60,000 nt of DNA, taken from contig NC_081414.1 in the NCBI RefSeq assembly GCF_030272615.1, positions 911,407,009-911,467,008 on the forward strand, read 5' to 3'. Source of the stretch: Cryptomeria japonica (taxonomy: Eukaryota > Streptophyta > Pinopsida > Cupressales > Cupressaceae). The translations under genes were made by a program, and so were the position numbers. Numbering within the stretch: position 1 is the stretch's first letter; every line of letters begins with the position of its first letter. Shown one piece after another: positions 1 through 12,579 of this stretch. The notes beneath the pieces are model-generated. The model saw only the letters and a program-made list of their open reading frames with translations, ran no database searches and was not told the origin of the DNA.

Positions 1-42
1 GAAATAAGCCACACCCGGACCGACGATGGATTGGTCCAAGAG

Positions 43-114
43 GGGCTAGTAGCTCAGTGGTAGAGCACTCTAGCAGCATATGGAAGGTCCTAGGTTCGAG
101 TCCTAGCTGGTCCA
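43..114 (+). tRNA. tRNA-like sequence, degenerate (tRNA pseudogene or SINE head)
   Basis: A cloverleaf can be partly folded. The acceptor arms 43-49 and 107-113 pair over seven positions with G-T wobbles, the D stem is 52-55/63-66, and a perfect 5-bp T stem (90-94/102-106) encloses the loop TTCGAGT. The internal RNA polymerase III boxes are intact: A box TAGCTCAGTGG at 50-60 and B box GGTTCGAGTCC at 93-103. The anticodon stem (about 68-84) pairs badly and no U33-anticodon loop can be placed, so no amino acid is assigned. This suggests a tRNA pseudogene or the 5' part of a tRNA-derived SINE rather than a working tRNA. No SINE body or poly-A tail is obvious downstream, where the GGAGCGAACTTCAT repeats of element D begin. 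Confidence 0.45.
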
Positions 115-119
115 TGTCT

Positions 120-660
120 CAACACCATATTGGAGCGAATTTCATGTGCTGAGGTGATGGGAGCGAACTTCATATGCATAAGCCTTGGAGCGAATTTGTC
201 TCATTTGCCCAAAATAAGATGCAAAACTGCTAATAGATCATTTCCTTAAGCTGATTTGATGTCTTAACATGCTTAGGAGAGAACAATTTTGAATTTGAGA
301 TGATGAAGGGTAAGTTAGAGAGTTACTTCATGTGCTCACCTTGTGGAGCGAACTTCATGTGTTCCACTCCTTGAGTGAAATTCTTCTATAGGCCTTCCGT
401 TAGGTTAGTTTGATATGTTTTCATCAATGAATGGTTTAAAGCAAGTTCAAAGATCACTTCATGAGTAGCAAGGTTGGAGCAAGCTTCATAAGCAACAAGG
501 TTGGAGCGAACTTCATGAACAACAAGGTTGGAGTGAACTTCATGTACACATCATTAGGAGTGAACTTCAAGAGCTCCTCTCTAGGAACGAAAACACTTCA
601 ATCGCTCCTTCATGAGAGCGGATTTTCTCTAAATCCTCTTAGCAAACCTGCAAAACACAT
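120..660 (+). repeat. Degenerate GGAGCGAACTTCAT repeat array (element D)
   Basis: About nine variants of the motif GGAGCGAACTTCATG occur here at irregular spacing, with the densest run at 470-590 separated by AGCAACAAGGTT-like linkers. The short reading frame over this run is only the repeat translated. Related motifs (GGCAGACTTCATG, GACGAACTTCATG) form the array of element A at 6380-6810 and 13180-13285, so this is read as the array of a partial relative, D. Confidence 0.6.
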
Positions 661-719
661 AAAATCAAAGAATATATCAAGTTAAAAGAACTATCAAGGT
701 TATATATTATGTGTATTTG

Positions 720-1240
720 ATGCCATACTTGTTTTGGTTTGCAAATATGAAAGGAAGATGATGCAAATTGCAAAGCAACACCTTGAAGGAATGAGAGAGG
801 GAAGATTGCAAGACTCCGCCACCATGCAAGTTCAAGAAGAAAACTTAATCAGCAAGCACAAGCGTATCAAGGAAGGAAGAATCTCAACTCTTACCACACT
901 ATGGAGACATGAAGAGATCAAAGGAGGCTGAAGGAGAAGTTATACAATCATCCCAAGGCAAGCGAGCGAGGATGAAGGAAGGACTCAGCTACCTCAATGT
1001 TTCCATTCACCACTACTTTGAGCGAGCTTGAAAGGTTGAATATCAAGAGATATTTCTCAACATCCCTTCATGGTGATGAACCAAGTTTACAAGTGCAAAA
1101 TCAAGGTGGCATCCCGATCACCACTCGCCAATCAAGGAATTCCACATCAGTATGTACGGATTCAATGAACTTGACTCGTCCATGATGGCACAAACTTTGT
1201 AGCATTCTGTGTATACCACTGCTCTCAAGAGACTTGAAAT
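720..1240 (+). mobile_element. Partial copy D of the A/B/C LTR-like family
   Basis: The stretch about 1050-1195 aligns by eye with 17215-17350 in element C, and with the reverse complement of about 5030-5130 in element A. Shared landmarks in order are AAGTTTACAAGTG, GGTGGCATCCC, a CACATCAG/CACGTC block, GATTCAATGAAC and GGCACAAACT. Upstream, a pyrimidine-rich run ending TTTGGTTTGCAA at about 747 is followed by a purine-rich, ATG-containing block, as in A and C, where it looks like a 3' splice site plus exon. The homology stops near 1240. The downstream promoter and LTR end found in A, B and C are missing, so D is truncated. Confidence 0.5.
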
Positions 1241-1459
1241 ATCATCTCCTTGGTCCTTTTGCATTGTGGTTGCCTCTACCCCACAACATGTTCTTCATTG
1301 ACACTGCCCTGTGGTAGTCTTTGTGAGTTATCATCTTCATCACCTGGCTCTATTGCAGCCCTATCTTCAATTTGCGCTTCAAGTTGCCACCTTATCCCTT
1401 CCAACAACGTCGATCTGCAAACAATCGATTTTGACTCGAATCAATCAACTCGAAAAATA

Positions 1460-4049
1460 TAAATTATTTTAACAAATATTAAATTTTTTCAAGGCAATGT
1501 CGGGATTCGTAAATGAAAGATGTTTGCCTTTTAAACAATTCGAACTGTTTTACCTCTTTTCATTTTCACTTAAAAATCATACCACTTTAAAGGGGAAAAG
1601 CTAGGCATTTGAGGCAAATGTGGAAGATGTTTTTTTTTTTCGTTCTTAAGTCAAATGCTAAGGAAAAGCTCGACCATTTTAGGCAAAATGTGAGATATGG
1701 CATAAAGTGATTTTCACTTAAAACGTCTACTTCAGTTTTCGCCCCTCCACTTTTATTGCTTGCTTTTGGGAGGAACTCGGGCTTATAAAGAGAATTGCAC
1801 AAAAATACTCTTATTGCTAAACATTTTCAAACTCGTCTAAAACACCAAACTCTTCTATCTGTGCAATTCAATTTTCACTTGACTCATCGCGACAGAAGGG
1901 AGAAAGAAACTTGGGTCTTAGGAAAAAATTGTGACAACACCAATAGCCAAAACTCGCGAATTTGAAAAAAGAGTTGAACTCTCAGTTGTTAGCCCTTCAC
2001 TAAGTCCTTTGTTTGCTTTATGGAGGAACTCGGGCCTTTTGAAGGAAATGCGAACTTGATTATATGCCCTTGCTTCTTGCAAAACTTCCAAAATCGCTAA
2101 GTTTTGCCCCCCCTTTCGCCTTTTCCTTAAGAAAATTCAGACTTTCTAAAGAAAGTGCACAATTTTTAAGTCTCACAGCCTTTTTGGACTAAATGTGCGA
2201 TTTTCTTATTTCTTGTAAAACTAATAAAAATGTTGACTTTTGCTTTTGATTTGATTTTAAGTGCTAGCTTCAATGCTTTGAATGCAACATTGGTTCTTTT
2301 CGGCAATTACAAAGGGTTTGCAAAAATTGTTTTGTCCCTAGAATACCCGAGCGTCATCTTCCTTTTGTTTCGTCTCTTTGGACACAGTGTGGGAGTCTTC
2401 GACAAAAATCTCGACGAAATAGGGGGGCTATGAAATAGTTTGAATTTAATACTTTGTTTGCCCTCTCTGCATTTGTTTCGGGGGTTTTTATTGGCCTTTG
2501 CAAGCATCTGAGAGAAAACGACTTCAAACTCTAAATTAATCGGTCCCCTTTCATATTCTTTCACTGGCAGGCTCGGGTTTTTTCGGGTGAATGCAAGGGG
2601 ATTCTAGGCACACAGGCACGAGAAAGCCCTTTTGACGCCTAAGCCTCACCAATATCGGGGTTTTCTTAGGAAATATATAGAGGGGTGATGTGGAAATCAC
2701 GTTTTTTGCCCTTGGACAAAAACGATTTTCCCTTTCACAAAGCACCAAACTTCTTGTGATTTCATGACCCCACTAGCATTTTCATGAGGATTTGGAGGAA
2801 AAAACAAGATAACAAAAACACATTCCACTCCAAAACACCGAACTTTTGCTCAACAAATGCCCTAAGCGGCTCAAAGTTTATGATTTCTGTTGGTCAAGCT
2901 GTGGTATTTTCTTCGGCATTCATAGCCTCTGCTCTCTCTTTCTCCCACGGGAAGACTATAGAAAAAGGGGGGGGGGTCCCTGTTTGAAAAACTAGGCTGT
3001 GTGTGCGATATGCATAACACACTCTACTGTTGCTAAGACCCTCCTTGAATCTGCATAATGTTAACGACCAAGAGTACCAAAATTTGTCCAACTTGATGTT
3101 GGATAAAACCGAAACCTACAAAAACCTGAAAAAACAATTTTGAGTTAAAATCAGCAAACCCTCCAAAGAGCAACATACACGATTTTGTCAAAAACTGCAA
3201 AAACTTTTGCAGATGTTCACCCCAACAACTCTAGGTGCGACCCAAAACAGACTGCAAGAAACCATGATTTTTGTGGAAAAAAAAACTGTCAAACCTTGAA
3301 AAATGAAGTTACAAATCTTTGTTTTTTTGGAAAAAGCGATAAACACCCTAAAACAGGAACACCCATCATAATTGTTTGTGGAAAAAATTAGAAAACCCTC
3401 CAACAAAGAACCCACAATTTTTTAGGGCAAAATAAAAAAACCCACTAATAATTTTTTAGGAAAAAGCTATAAACCTAGAAACGATTTTTAAGGAGAAAAT
3501 AAAAAAAACGAGACGATTTTTAAGGAGGAAAATCGATCAAAACCTAGACCACTAAAACATCAATCATGATTTTTTTTGGAAAAAATAAAAAAACCCTCTT
3601 GGAAAATACGAAAAAATAACCATGATTTTTTGAGGATAAAATCATGCAAAACCCTTTAGATGGCGCACGGCATAATAGAGACATTGTGCAGGAAAAAGAA
3701 CCTCGACGAGTAGCTAGCACACAATCTAAGGCAGAGATTTGCTCAAAATACAAAGCTTCGTTTTTGAGGAAAAAATGGTAAAACCCACATAAGAAATCTC
3801 TGATTTTTAGACAAAAAATTAGTCAAAAACAAAACCCACATTTTTTCTCAAAAATTGGGCAAAAACCAAAATCTGAAACCCTCAGCCAAAAAATAATGGA
3901 AATACAATTTGCACCAAAACCCTAATTGTGTTACAGACATTGCATGTAGAGGAAACAAAGAAACAGGAAGGCCGCGATCACATATAAGATTAAAAAATCG
4001 CGCGGGTCGCTGAAAATCACGACAACCGTCGCTCAGAAAGAGAACGTCG
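1460..4049 (-). other. Non-coding leader of old LTR element X, degenerate repeats
   Basis: No gene is supported. Short degenerate units recur: GGAGGAACTCGGG near 1770 and 2015, and blocks of about 60-100 bp between 3130 and 3860 combining AACCCTC/AAACCC with ATGATTTTT-GGAAAAA. The composition and motifs match 13906-14430 on the far side of insertion A. Together with the minus-strand primer site at 14431-14442, this is read as the long leader of one LTR retrotransposon (X) on the minus strand, now split by A. Its left end is not defined, and no gag or pol is visible within the window. Confidence 0.4.
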
Positions 4050-4825
4050 CGACCTATTGGTGTCTGTTTTATCATCTACCAAACATTAGAATAAAGTACC
4101 CAAAGATAATTTACCCTCTTGAACAAAATCACCGCGTATGCTAAGATTGCTAGAAGATCATATGGCGATTGCAAGGTTTCTTTTGTCAGGTCTTGACGTG
4201 TCGATAAGCTCAATGGGCAATGTGATTTGCTGGTAATACACAAAGGGACTTATGCTTGAATGAATTGTCAACAACTTTGGAACTTAGATGGATTTATCAA
4301 TTAAAGCTTTATCTCTTTCTTTCTATTTGGGATTTTCGGGGTTTAAGACTTTCAAAAAAAGGACAAAAGGGATAAGGGTTAAGAAATCTACTCTACTCCT
4401 ATGAATTCCAGAGACGGTATTGATTCGGTGAACTCAATAAACCACACTTTGTTCCGCCTCACTTAAGACAACTTACGCAAAGTGGATGCAATCTTCAAGG
4501 GATGTGCTTATGATCGGAAGTTTAAGCATACACAAAATGGAAAGCTCAGACTAACTTTGCACAGTGAATGGAAATCATCCATTCACCAAAAGTAGGAGCA
4601 GAGATACACTATAAACTAGTACTTATCAGATATTTCATTCATCTAACAACGTAAAATAAATTCTAACTAATGTGTTGAAGAAATTGAAAACCTTGCTTAA
4701 TCACTCAAACAATAGGGATTACAAAGCCTTAAGAGAAAGCACACATGTAATATATTATCTGAAAAATGACCTTCATGCAACAATATTTCAAAAACCTCAC
4801 ACTCTCCAAATGAGAGGAGACAACC

Positions 4826-4833
4826 TTATATAG
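4826..4833 (-). promoter_or_regulatory. Second TATA box of element A (LTR promoter)
   Basis: The minus strand reads GTGCCTATATAAGG about 80 bp downstream of the conserved CCCTAATTAGGG palindrome. It lies at the same place as the boxes at 7661-7669 (B) and 17545-17552 (C). Confidence 0.5.
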
Positions 4834-6379
4834 GCACACTGAAAGTTTGAATGGCCGAGATCGAAAAGTGATCAAGGGCCCAGATTGAATGATCAAAACC
4901 CTAATTAGGGTTTGTTACAACTAACCAACCCTCAACCAATGAGAAAATTACATTTGGGGACACTTGTCCTTCTTGCTAAATATGAACCAACAATAAAAAT
5001 AGAAGGTTGTTGCATTGTGAAGTGTGCCCTCTAGAAGCTTCTGTGGATAAGTCAGGTTCATTGAACCTGGACATGTTGACTTGGAACAATCTGATTGGTT
5101 GGAAGATGACGAGGCGTCACCTCAGCGTGTTGGATGTCCTCTCTCAATTCTCCAATTTGTGTGAAGAAATTGTCTCAGTATGGAAATTTGATTCTTCTTG
5201 TCACCATTTGATCCGATTGGGAGTTTGTCTTTAATTTCTTCAGGAGATGAAATCCTTCAAGAAGTTGCCTTGATTGCTTCCATAGGTCTAAGATTGTAGA
5301 TGAAATTTCCCAAGAAGTCTGATATTCTTTTCTATATTTTCACCAAGTCTGAGAACTTTTCTTTCTTGATGCTTTGAGATTCAAGTGCCTTGAAATTTGG
5401 AGAAGAATCCCTTTGTGAAGTTTTTCTCATACTTAGCCAAATTTTGGCCATCTCTATGCCCAAACAAACTTCGCTTGTGGACTTGTCTTCAATTCTAAAT
5501 TTGGCTTGAAACTCCATTTGTGTTTTCTATGATGATCTCGCCTCGGCTGTCATTCATGATCTGCAAAACCAAAAGAAATCAAGTTAGAATCCTCATTTTG
5601 AGTGTGAATTTCGAAGGTTTGATGGCATGATGAGCTCTGATTTTCCAATAGAGTTTTTTCTTAGAAATCTGGAAATACTCAGAGAACTTGATCTGATTTG
5701 AGAATTTGGAATTGAAATTGGTCCTCAAGAAACCTGAAAATAAAAACTCAGTCCCCAAAATATGTGAATTAAAGTTGAAATCAGATTCAAATCCTGGAAA
5801 ATATGTCAAAATCAGACTAAGTCCCTGAAAATTCCATCCAAAATTTGAAAACCAGTTTGAAAACTCAATAAATCTGCCTTGAATCTCCTGTCAGCTTGAG
5901 AATCTAGGCAAGGAATGAGTGGAAAGGATGCTTGGTGTGAAAATCTTCACTTCTCCCTCTTGTAAATGCCTTAGAAAAATCCTTGAACTGTTCCTGAAGC
6001 CCTGAAATAATCTTCTCTTCAAGTGTCTTTCTCTCCAAACTCGAACTGTTGAAATGAAAGAAATGAATGAAGTATTTGTATAGAGTTTGAATTCTTCATT
6101 TAGAAACATAGAAGATCCTCTTGAATTTGTTTCTATTTAGTCTTTAGTTCTTCAAAGTGCAAGAGAAAGTTTCTAAATTAAATCTCAGTTGAATTAAATT
6201 ATAAATCTCAGTCTGAATGGAAGTTTCTATTTTGGTTTTCAGTCTGCAAATCGAACTTGATCTTCCATATTATTCTTTCGAAAACTTTCCAAATCTGCAT
6301 TTAGTTTGAACTTGATCAAGAAATTGTGCTGATATTACATAGGAATATTCCTTCTCTCTAAATTTAGCATGTTTCTCAC

Positions 6380-6810
6380 TAGGGCAGACTTGACTGACTT
6401 TGTTTCCCTTTGCAAAATGTTGCTGGGCGGACTTTGCACAACTTGTGCACCATAATTCATATGTTGTAGGGCTGACTTCATCACATTTAGGAACTTCTTC
6501 ATCATCCATAGGGCGGACTTGCTTGAAGTTAGGCATCAAGTAGGGCAGACTTGGTGAAGAATGTGCACCTTGATTATTCTCTTGGGCTGACTTCACCAAG
6601 GTTGTGCACCAAAACTCATGGTGGACTTTATTGATCTTATGCTTCATGAAGGCGGACTTTGTTGTTTATGTGACCAAGGAGGGAGGACTTCCTTGTGTTT
6701 GTGCACTCAACCTCTTGATAGGGCGGACTTTGCCACATTCATGATCTTAGGAGGGCGGACTTTACTTACTTCATGCCACATTGCTTCATACCCTAAGGCA
6801 GACTTCATGA
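6380..6810 (-). repeat. GGGCGGACTT repeat array of element A
   Basis: About ten variants of GGGCGGACTT or GGGCAGACTT are spaced 35-70 bp apart, several followed by TTCATG or GTGCACC. Written on the plus strand, they sit upstream of A's first TATA-like box (minus strand, near 6080). More units lie at 13180-13285 beyond the nested element B, so B split this array. The reading frame over 6270-6647 is a translation of these repeats and is not called as a gene. Confidence 0.65.
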
Positions 6811-7660
6811 TATTTAGGAACCTTTCTCATGCTACCTTAATACCTGTTGATGTGTTTTTTATGCACATAACAATACAAAATAAATTACCAAAGTAATTTA
6901 CCCTCTCTTGAACAAAATCACCTCAGATGCTAAGAATGAGATCAACTAAAATGATTCCAAGGTTTCTACATGTCAGGTTTTGACGAGTGGGTAAGTTCAG
7001 TGGTTGATGTGAATTGCTATGTTTCACTTGGGGGACTTACACAAATGTTTGGATTATCATGAATGATGCAGAATAGGTGTGCTGACAACTTAAGATTGAT
7101 CAATATGGCTCTGGATTTACTTCTTACTTAAAAAGGGGGAAAAAGAATAGGGTTCAGGAAATCTATTCTAAACCTAGGAATGTAGGAAATGATGAATGGA
7201 TCTAGTGGAATCAAACCAGGCAAGGTCTCACAATCAGGTATTGACACAAGCTTAGTGCAATCATCTAAGGTATACTTAAAGATTTTTAGGCTATCACCAT
7301 CAAACGTAGACACCATCCAAGTTGATGCTTGTCAACAAACGCGTAATAGTTGAAGTTATGCTTACTCAAATTCCAGTTGACCACACAAGGCGCACTTACG
7401 AGCGGCAAGAGGCTAGTGGTATGGACTAAGGATTCCACACAAATGAATTCAACAAATCATCCACTTCAATCTAACATACATGAAAATAAATTCTAATCTA
7501 AATTCTAATCTAACTTGGAGGAATTGAGAACCATGAATGCAAATACAACATTTGAAGAGCAAAATCACCAACAATTGAACAATGATTAGGATTCAAATAG
7601 CTGCAGCATATACCAACAATTCTACAAAAACTCTGTCTTACAAATGAGAGACAAGGAGGC

Positions 7661-7669
7661 ATATATAGA
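7661..7669 (-). promoter_or_regulatory. Second TATA box of element B
   Basis: The minus strand reads GACTCTATATATGCC, about 160 bp downstream of the stop of B's long frame. Homologous boxes stand at the same place in A and C. Confidence 0.5.
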
Positions 7670-7827
7670 GTCTCTTACAAAAATGGATGGCCCAGATTGA
7701 TCTAAGATCAATGGTCGAGATCATGCCAACAAAACCCTAGAATTGCCCTAATTAGGGTTACATCAAAAATGGCGCCACCAACATATGGCCCAATGAAAAG
7801 ATACCTAGTCATCATATAGAGAATCTT

Positions 7828-10800
7828 CTAGAAGATTCCTCCCTGCATCTCTTTCTCTCTCCTAGCATACTCCAAGAATCTAGCCAATACTGAATCTAAC
7901 TTCTCCATGGAAATGCTAGGCAAGGTATCCTGTTGTAAATCAATCACGTCCAGTGAATCCGAGCAAGCATTCAAAGTGTTCTCCCATTCTGGCATGAGCT
8001 TCTGCAAACTATGAACATGAATCAACAAAGAGACCAAGTCATCTATCTGACTCTTCTTCAAAGAGTCCAACTGGCAAAAATACATAAATTTCATCTTGTC
8101 TCTTAATTCGGCTAAGTGTAAACCACTAGCATCACTAACATCAACACCCAATAATTCCTCAATCGAGGCAAGGATCTTCATCTGAATGTCTTGAATTAAT
8201 CCTTCCATCTCCATGCAACTTGATTGGGTGTTCTCATAAGTTGATTTCTTCACGGCTAGTGAACAATACCAGCCATGGATATCATATCTGTCTCCACTGT
8301 GCACAATGTTCTCGCTAACCAAGGTGGAATTAGGAATCTTCTTCAATGCGTGGAGGCGTGGAATAGTCTTGTCTTGAATAGGCCGGAATTCTTCCCAAAC
8401 TCCCTCAAAATACTGGATTTTTAATATAAGCCCTGTTGTCCTATCATATGCATGAACAAACTGAGTAAGGAAATCATCTGCCTGCTTTCTTGTGCTCTCA
8501 ATCCATTTTTCCACCTCTGAGTGTGTACCTCTCGCTACCTCGCAGTGTGAATGTATTCCATGGTCAACCGCAATAGGGGAAATAAGGGTGGGATCTCCAC
8601 GCCTTGTCCCTGCAATATACTCTCTGAGTCTAATATTTTCTTCTCTGTACCTTTCATTCTCTGCAACTGCTCTATCTAACCTTGAATTGATTGCCTGGAG
8701 GTTGTGACCAATCTCCTAGAATTCTTGTTCTCTGGATGTACGACCAAGGGCAACTGAAGTGATTTGGAAATCCATAGGAGTAGCAATGTCCGCTGTCACG
8801 CCTGCAATAGGAACAACAATCTGCGCAATCCGCATTCCTGTCTCATCTCTAGCTATGTGCGACAAAATCTCTGCTCTCTTGGGCTCCTTCCCCTTAGTAC
8901 TCCTAGCTAGGTAGTTATCAATGTCATCAATAGGTTGTACCTCTATCGTTTGTTTACTTTTCTCCATACTACTCCTCAGCCATTCAGGAATAGCGGCCAT
9001 CTCCATACCATCATCGAGACATACTTCTCGATCAAGTCCTTTTTAATGTCGAGATAACTTCATCATTATCATCAGGATTATTCCTGGTCCAATCATATAT
9101 TTCATTTCCCAAGCTAACTTCCAAAAGGACAGTAGGGGATTCCGACTGATCATTATTCTCATCAGCAGGTGCAGATGTCGCTATGGCATGAAATTCTTGG
9201 ATATTCTCTGGTAGTATCACTGTGTTGGAACACTGCTGAGTCTCCTTATTCTGTTCTGTTACTTCAATCACTTCGATTGATGAGACACTGAGAGGGGGTG
9301 AAGGAATGATAAGTGGAATGATAGTCTTCTGTTTCTTCTTCACCTCCTCAATCCTCTTCCTTCTAGCCTTGACTTCTCCTGGCGTGTTCTTCCTTCTCTT
9401 GGGAGCTTGACTCTCCTCGTCTGCATGAATCCTGACATCACTGACAGTCCTTTGATCATCTTCGGAAGTAGACTCTTCTGGCTTCATCTTTTCATAAGTG
9501 AAGGGAACACCTATGTCAACTAACTTATTCATCTGTATATCCACCCATAGGCGGGAGAAATTCAAGACCTCTCTCATCAATATATTCAGGTCAATCTCTT
9601 CTGACTCTGACCAATTAGGCAATATGATTGCCTTCTTCATTTCACTCTCATACTGTGGATGTGTATGATCTCTATCATCTAATACCTGACCAGGAATGAG
9701 GAAAAGTCCACACTTCCTCATGAAACCCACTGACATTCTGGACCACATTCTTCTCTTCACTGCTTGCTCGTCCATCAGGTTAGCCCAATAATCCTCTTTG
9801 TCAATCTTATGAGTGAACTTCTCTCCTCTGATCCTTCCGACCTTCTTGTCTGGATCGAATCTTTCTCTCTTCTTATAGGTAGCAAATCGATAGAATGCAA
9901 GCTCCTCACTCGCATTGCTGGCGGCTATGGCGGACTGGCAAATCTCTAACGTCTTCCCAACTGAAATAGGGAATGTCATTCTTGTCATGTGCTTCTCTCT
10001 CTGGATAACATCGAACTCTAGAAGCTGTCTCACCACTTCCAACAATATCATTTTGTCGTTCGGATACCTAGGAAGTCTGTAGGGTTCAGATTGAAACCCA
10101 TGAATCCTGAGGTATGTGAAAGTGGGAAACTGTAAATACCACGATCTATATCTTTCTATCAACTCTGTTGCCTTCTTGGACAATCTTCTGTGGATTCTGC
10201 CTTGCAGCATCCCTGTGATCTACATAGTGAATGCATCATTCACTCTCTTATAGTCTTCAATTCTGTGCATGCTCAGCTGGGGGTAGCATTCATAACTCTT
10301 GAATTGTCCTTGCCCATTCTTGACTTCACCTTTGCATATTAATCCTCTGTATGAAACAAATCGTGCAAGTAGGTACACCAGGTAAGAAGTCATGGCGAAT
10401 GACTTGGACCGCTCTACATTCCTCAGCTGAAAATCCAGATTGTCACTTATAATCTTGGACCAATTCACTAGTGTTCCTCTAAGACAATCCTGGATGAAGT
10501 AGAACATCCATCCATCAAATATTGCTCCCTGCGGCATCCCCATCACTCTGTTGAGTAGGAATATCAAATCACTATATTCCTCCTTAAAATCTATGCACAT
10601 GAGTGTCTTGGGAGCCTTGGAATGATGAGACCTAGGCTCAATCATGCACTCTTTGTTAATTAAATTCTTACATACACCCATCTTCTTCATGTATCTGTTT
10701 GCATAATCTTCCTTGGTCACATCCTTCATGTCTGTTCCGCGCGGAATTCCAAACACCTCAGCAATGGCATCCTCAGCAAGGTAGGCGATGACAACACCCT

Positions 10801-10915
10801 TGGGGCTCTTAATCATTCTTGTGAGCGGATCGTAACATTGTGCACACTCTAGGATAGACTCACTGCACTGTATGGACTGTGGAAACCCAATGGCATGGAA
10901 AATGCCACTCTTCAT
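7828..10915 (-). pseudogene. Decayed ~1,030-codon gene of unknown function in element B
   Basis: Four open segments on the minus strand form one reading frame: 10915-10220, 10210-9032, 9006-8716 and 8713-7828. They are separated by one TAG at 10222-10220, a one-base shift near an A-run at about 9036, and one TAG at 8718-8716. The 3,088-bp span is one base over a multiple of three, as a single indel predicts. The N-terminal segment is globular, with EVFGIPRG near residue 53 and conserved-looking W and Y positions. The middle has a basic run (APKRRKN...ARRKRIEEVKKKQK) resembling a nuclear localisation signal. A coiled-coil-like run with leucine heptads lies near 8700-8600, and the C-terminal part is helical and acidic. 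No gag zinc knuckle, protease, RT or integrase motif is present. The layout recalls the N-terminal domain of plant transposon-associated proteins (Athila ORF1 / Transposase_32 type), but this is only a resemblance. The stop falls in the block where homology to A and C resumes. Confidence 0.6.
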
Positions 10916-10957
10916 AATATTCGCATATGCTGAAGAAGGAACCTGATCTTTGACATC

Positions 10958-12430
10958 GCACTTGTACGAAGCTCAAAGTTAGACTTAGGAAAATATTCGT
11001 AATAAAATTCCCGACTTTCTAAAGATTTAGCTGATTTACAGCATGGAGTTAGGAAAATAATCCATACACATGGTAAATTTTAGCAATTAAGTTCAAAATA
11101 TGACAACACTAAGGCATGGAAGCCTTCCATAAAATTCATTGAATACCTCCTTATGCTTAGAAAATATGCAAGCTAAAATGCAAAGGAGTGTACTGGATTG
11201 ATGATGACTAATGAAAAGTGTGAAAGGTTGTGTTTTCACACAATGAATGTTTGAAGACACCTTCCGTAGTCAACAATGGAGGTCAACAATTCTGAAGACA
11301 ACTTGAAAATCAGACTTTTAAAACATGTTGTAATCTTCAAAATGTGCATAATCTTGATAAAAATCAGTTCTAATGATCAAAACAATCATTTTCTGAAATG
11401 TAAGTATGGCTGGTAAAATTTAGTTTTCTGAGGACAAGTTTGAAAATTGAATACTTCAGACTTACCAGCACTTTGCAAAGTGGTGTAAATCCCTGAAAAT
11501 GATGAAAACTTGCTAAGGAAACAGCCCCAAGCAAATTCGACAAAAATGGTTAGGTGGCTGGAAATGAAAATTTTTGAGGACAGCCGCCTAACAATGGAGT
11601 TTCAGATCTGCAACAGCGATAAAATGGTTTGAAAAATGCACAGAAAACTCCATAAAACACCTCCAAATGCTAAATGCCTAAGTTGGAATTGGCTGGGCAA
11701 TAAAAACTTAAGTCTGAAAATTAATGGCAACCATTAATGGAGGTCAAAATGTGAAGCAAACCTCAGATTTGGAGCGAATCAGCAAGCTGAAAATGATGGC
11801 AGCCAACAAGCATGCACGAAAATCATCGAAATGTGGCACCAAATCACCTCCTTAGCAAAATTGAATTTTCCCGACTATGGCGCTAAACTGAATTCTGAAG
11901 ATTGATGTCAATGGCAGCCTTGATCTGCAGTAGCAAGGATGGCAGCAATCTAAAAATTCGCCCAAGTTGGGATTGGATACCCCAAACACAAAAAATTGCC
12001 TTAGCAAAAATCGAAATTTTCAGAATTCTGAAAAATGTTGTTAATGGCAGCAATCTGCAGCAATGAAGGTCTGAACAACAAACAAAAATGGTGGAGGAAA
12101 AATCGCCCAAGTCTCCAAACATGAAATTGCCAATTTTCACCAAAAAATGCTAAAGTTTGAAAAAATCGCCAAACTTAGCAAAATCGAAATTTTGAAACTG
12201 GTTTTTAATGGCAGCCAAGAGGAATAGATCAACAAACTGGAAAAAATGGAGGAAAATAAATCCTCAATCCTACACTTCACAAAAACACCTTGCTAAAAAA
12301 ATTCGCCCAACTTGGACAAAACTCGCTTTCATGGAGACACCTGATAGAAATAATAATAAAATAATGCTAAGTCTCCTCCGATATACTTGCTTTCACCTCT
12401 CACTTTCACCACACAAGCAATGTGGGAGAA
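10958..12430 (-). other. Intron-like stretch between first TATA box and long frame of B
   Basis: No gene is supported. Degenerate units recur between 11520 and 12320, built on AATGGCAGC, AAAATTCGCCCAA and AGCAAAATCGAAATTTT. The frame at 10915 stays open upstream to a TGA near 10967. The sequence just inside, GATGTCAAAGATCAG, could be a 3' splice site, by analogy with the clearer one at about 5560 in A. No splice donor was identified. Confidence 0.35.
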
Positions 12431-12438
12431 AACATTTG

Positions 12439-12446
12439 TATAAATA
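12439..12446 (-). promoter_or_regulatory. First TATA box of element B
   Basis: The minus strand reads AAGTATTTATACAAATG. It lies between the hairpin array and the intron-like stretch, matching the TATA-like box of A near 6080 and the box at 16342-16349 in C. Confidence 0.4.
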
Positions 12447-12579
12447 CTTGCTTGGTGAAACCGTAAATTGCTTCTAGAAGGTTCAAATATTAAATGATTA
12501 TTGCAAGTTATTAAATTTGCTTTGAAATTTTAAATAATCATTAATAATTATTTAAAAGCAATTAAATGGGGGTTATCTA

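Noticed and set aside
6270-6896. Frames with CTTLVKSAQ / CTSCAKSAQ repeats, possible cysteine-rich protein
   Set aside because: The repeats are the GGGCGGACTT array of element A translated; both strands are open to a similar degree.
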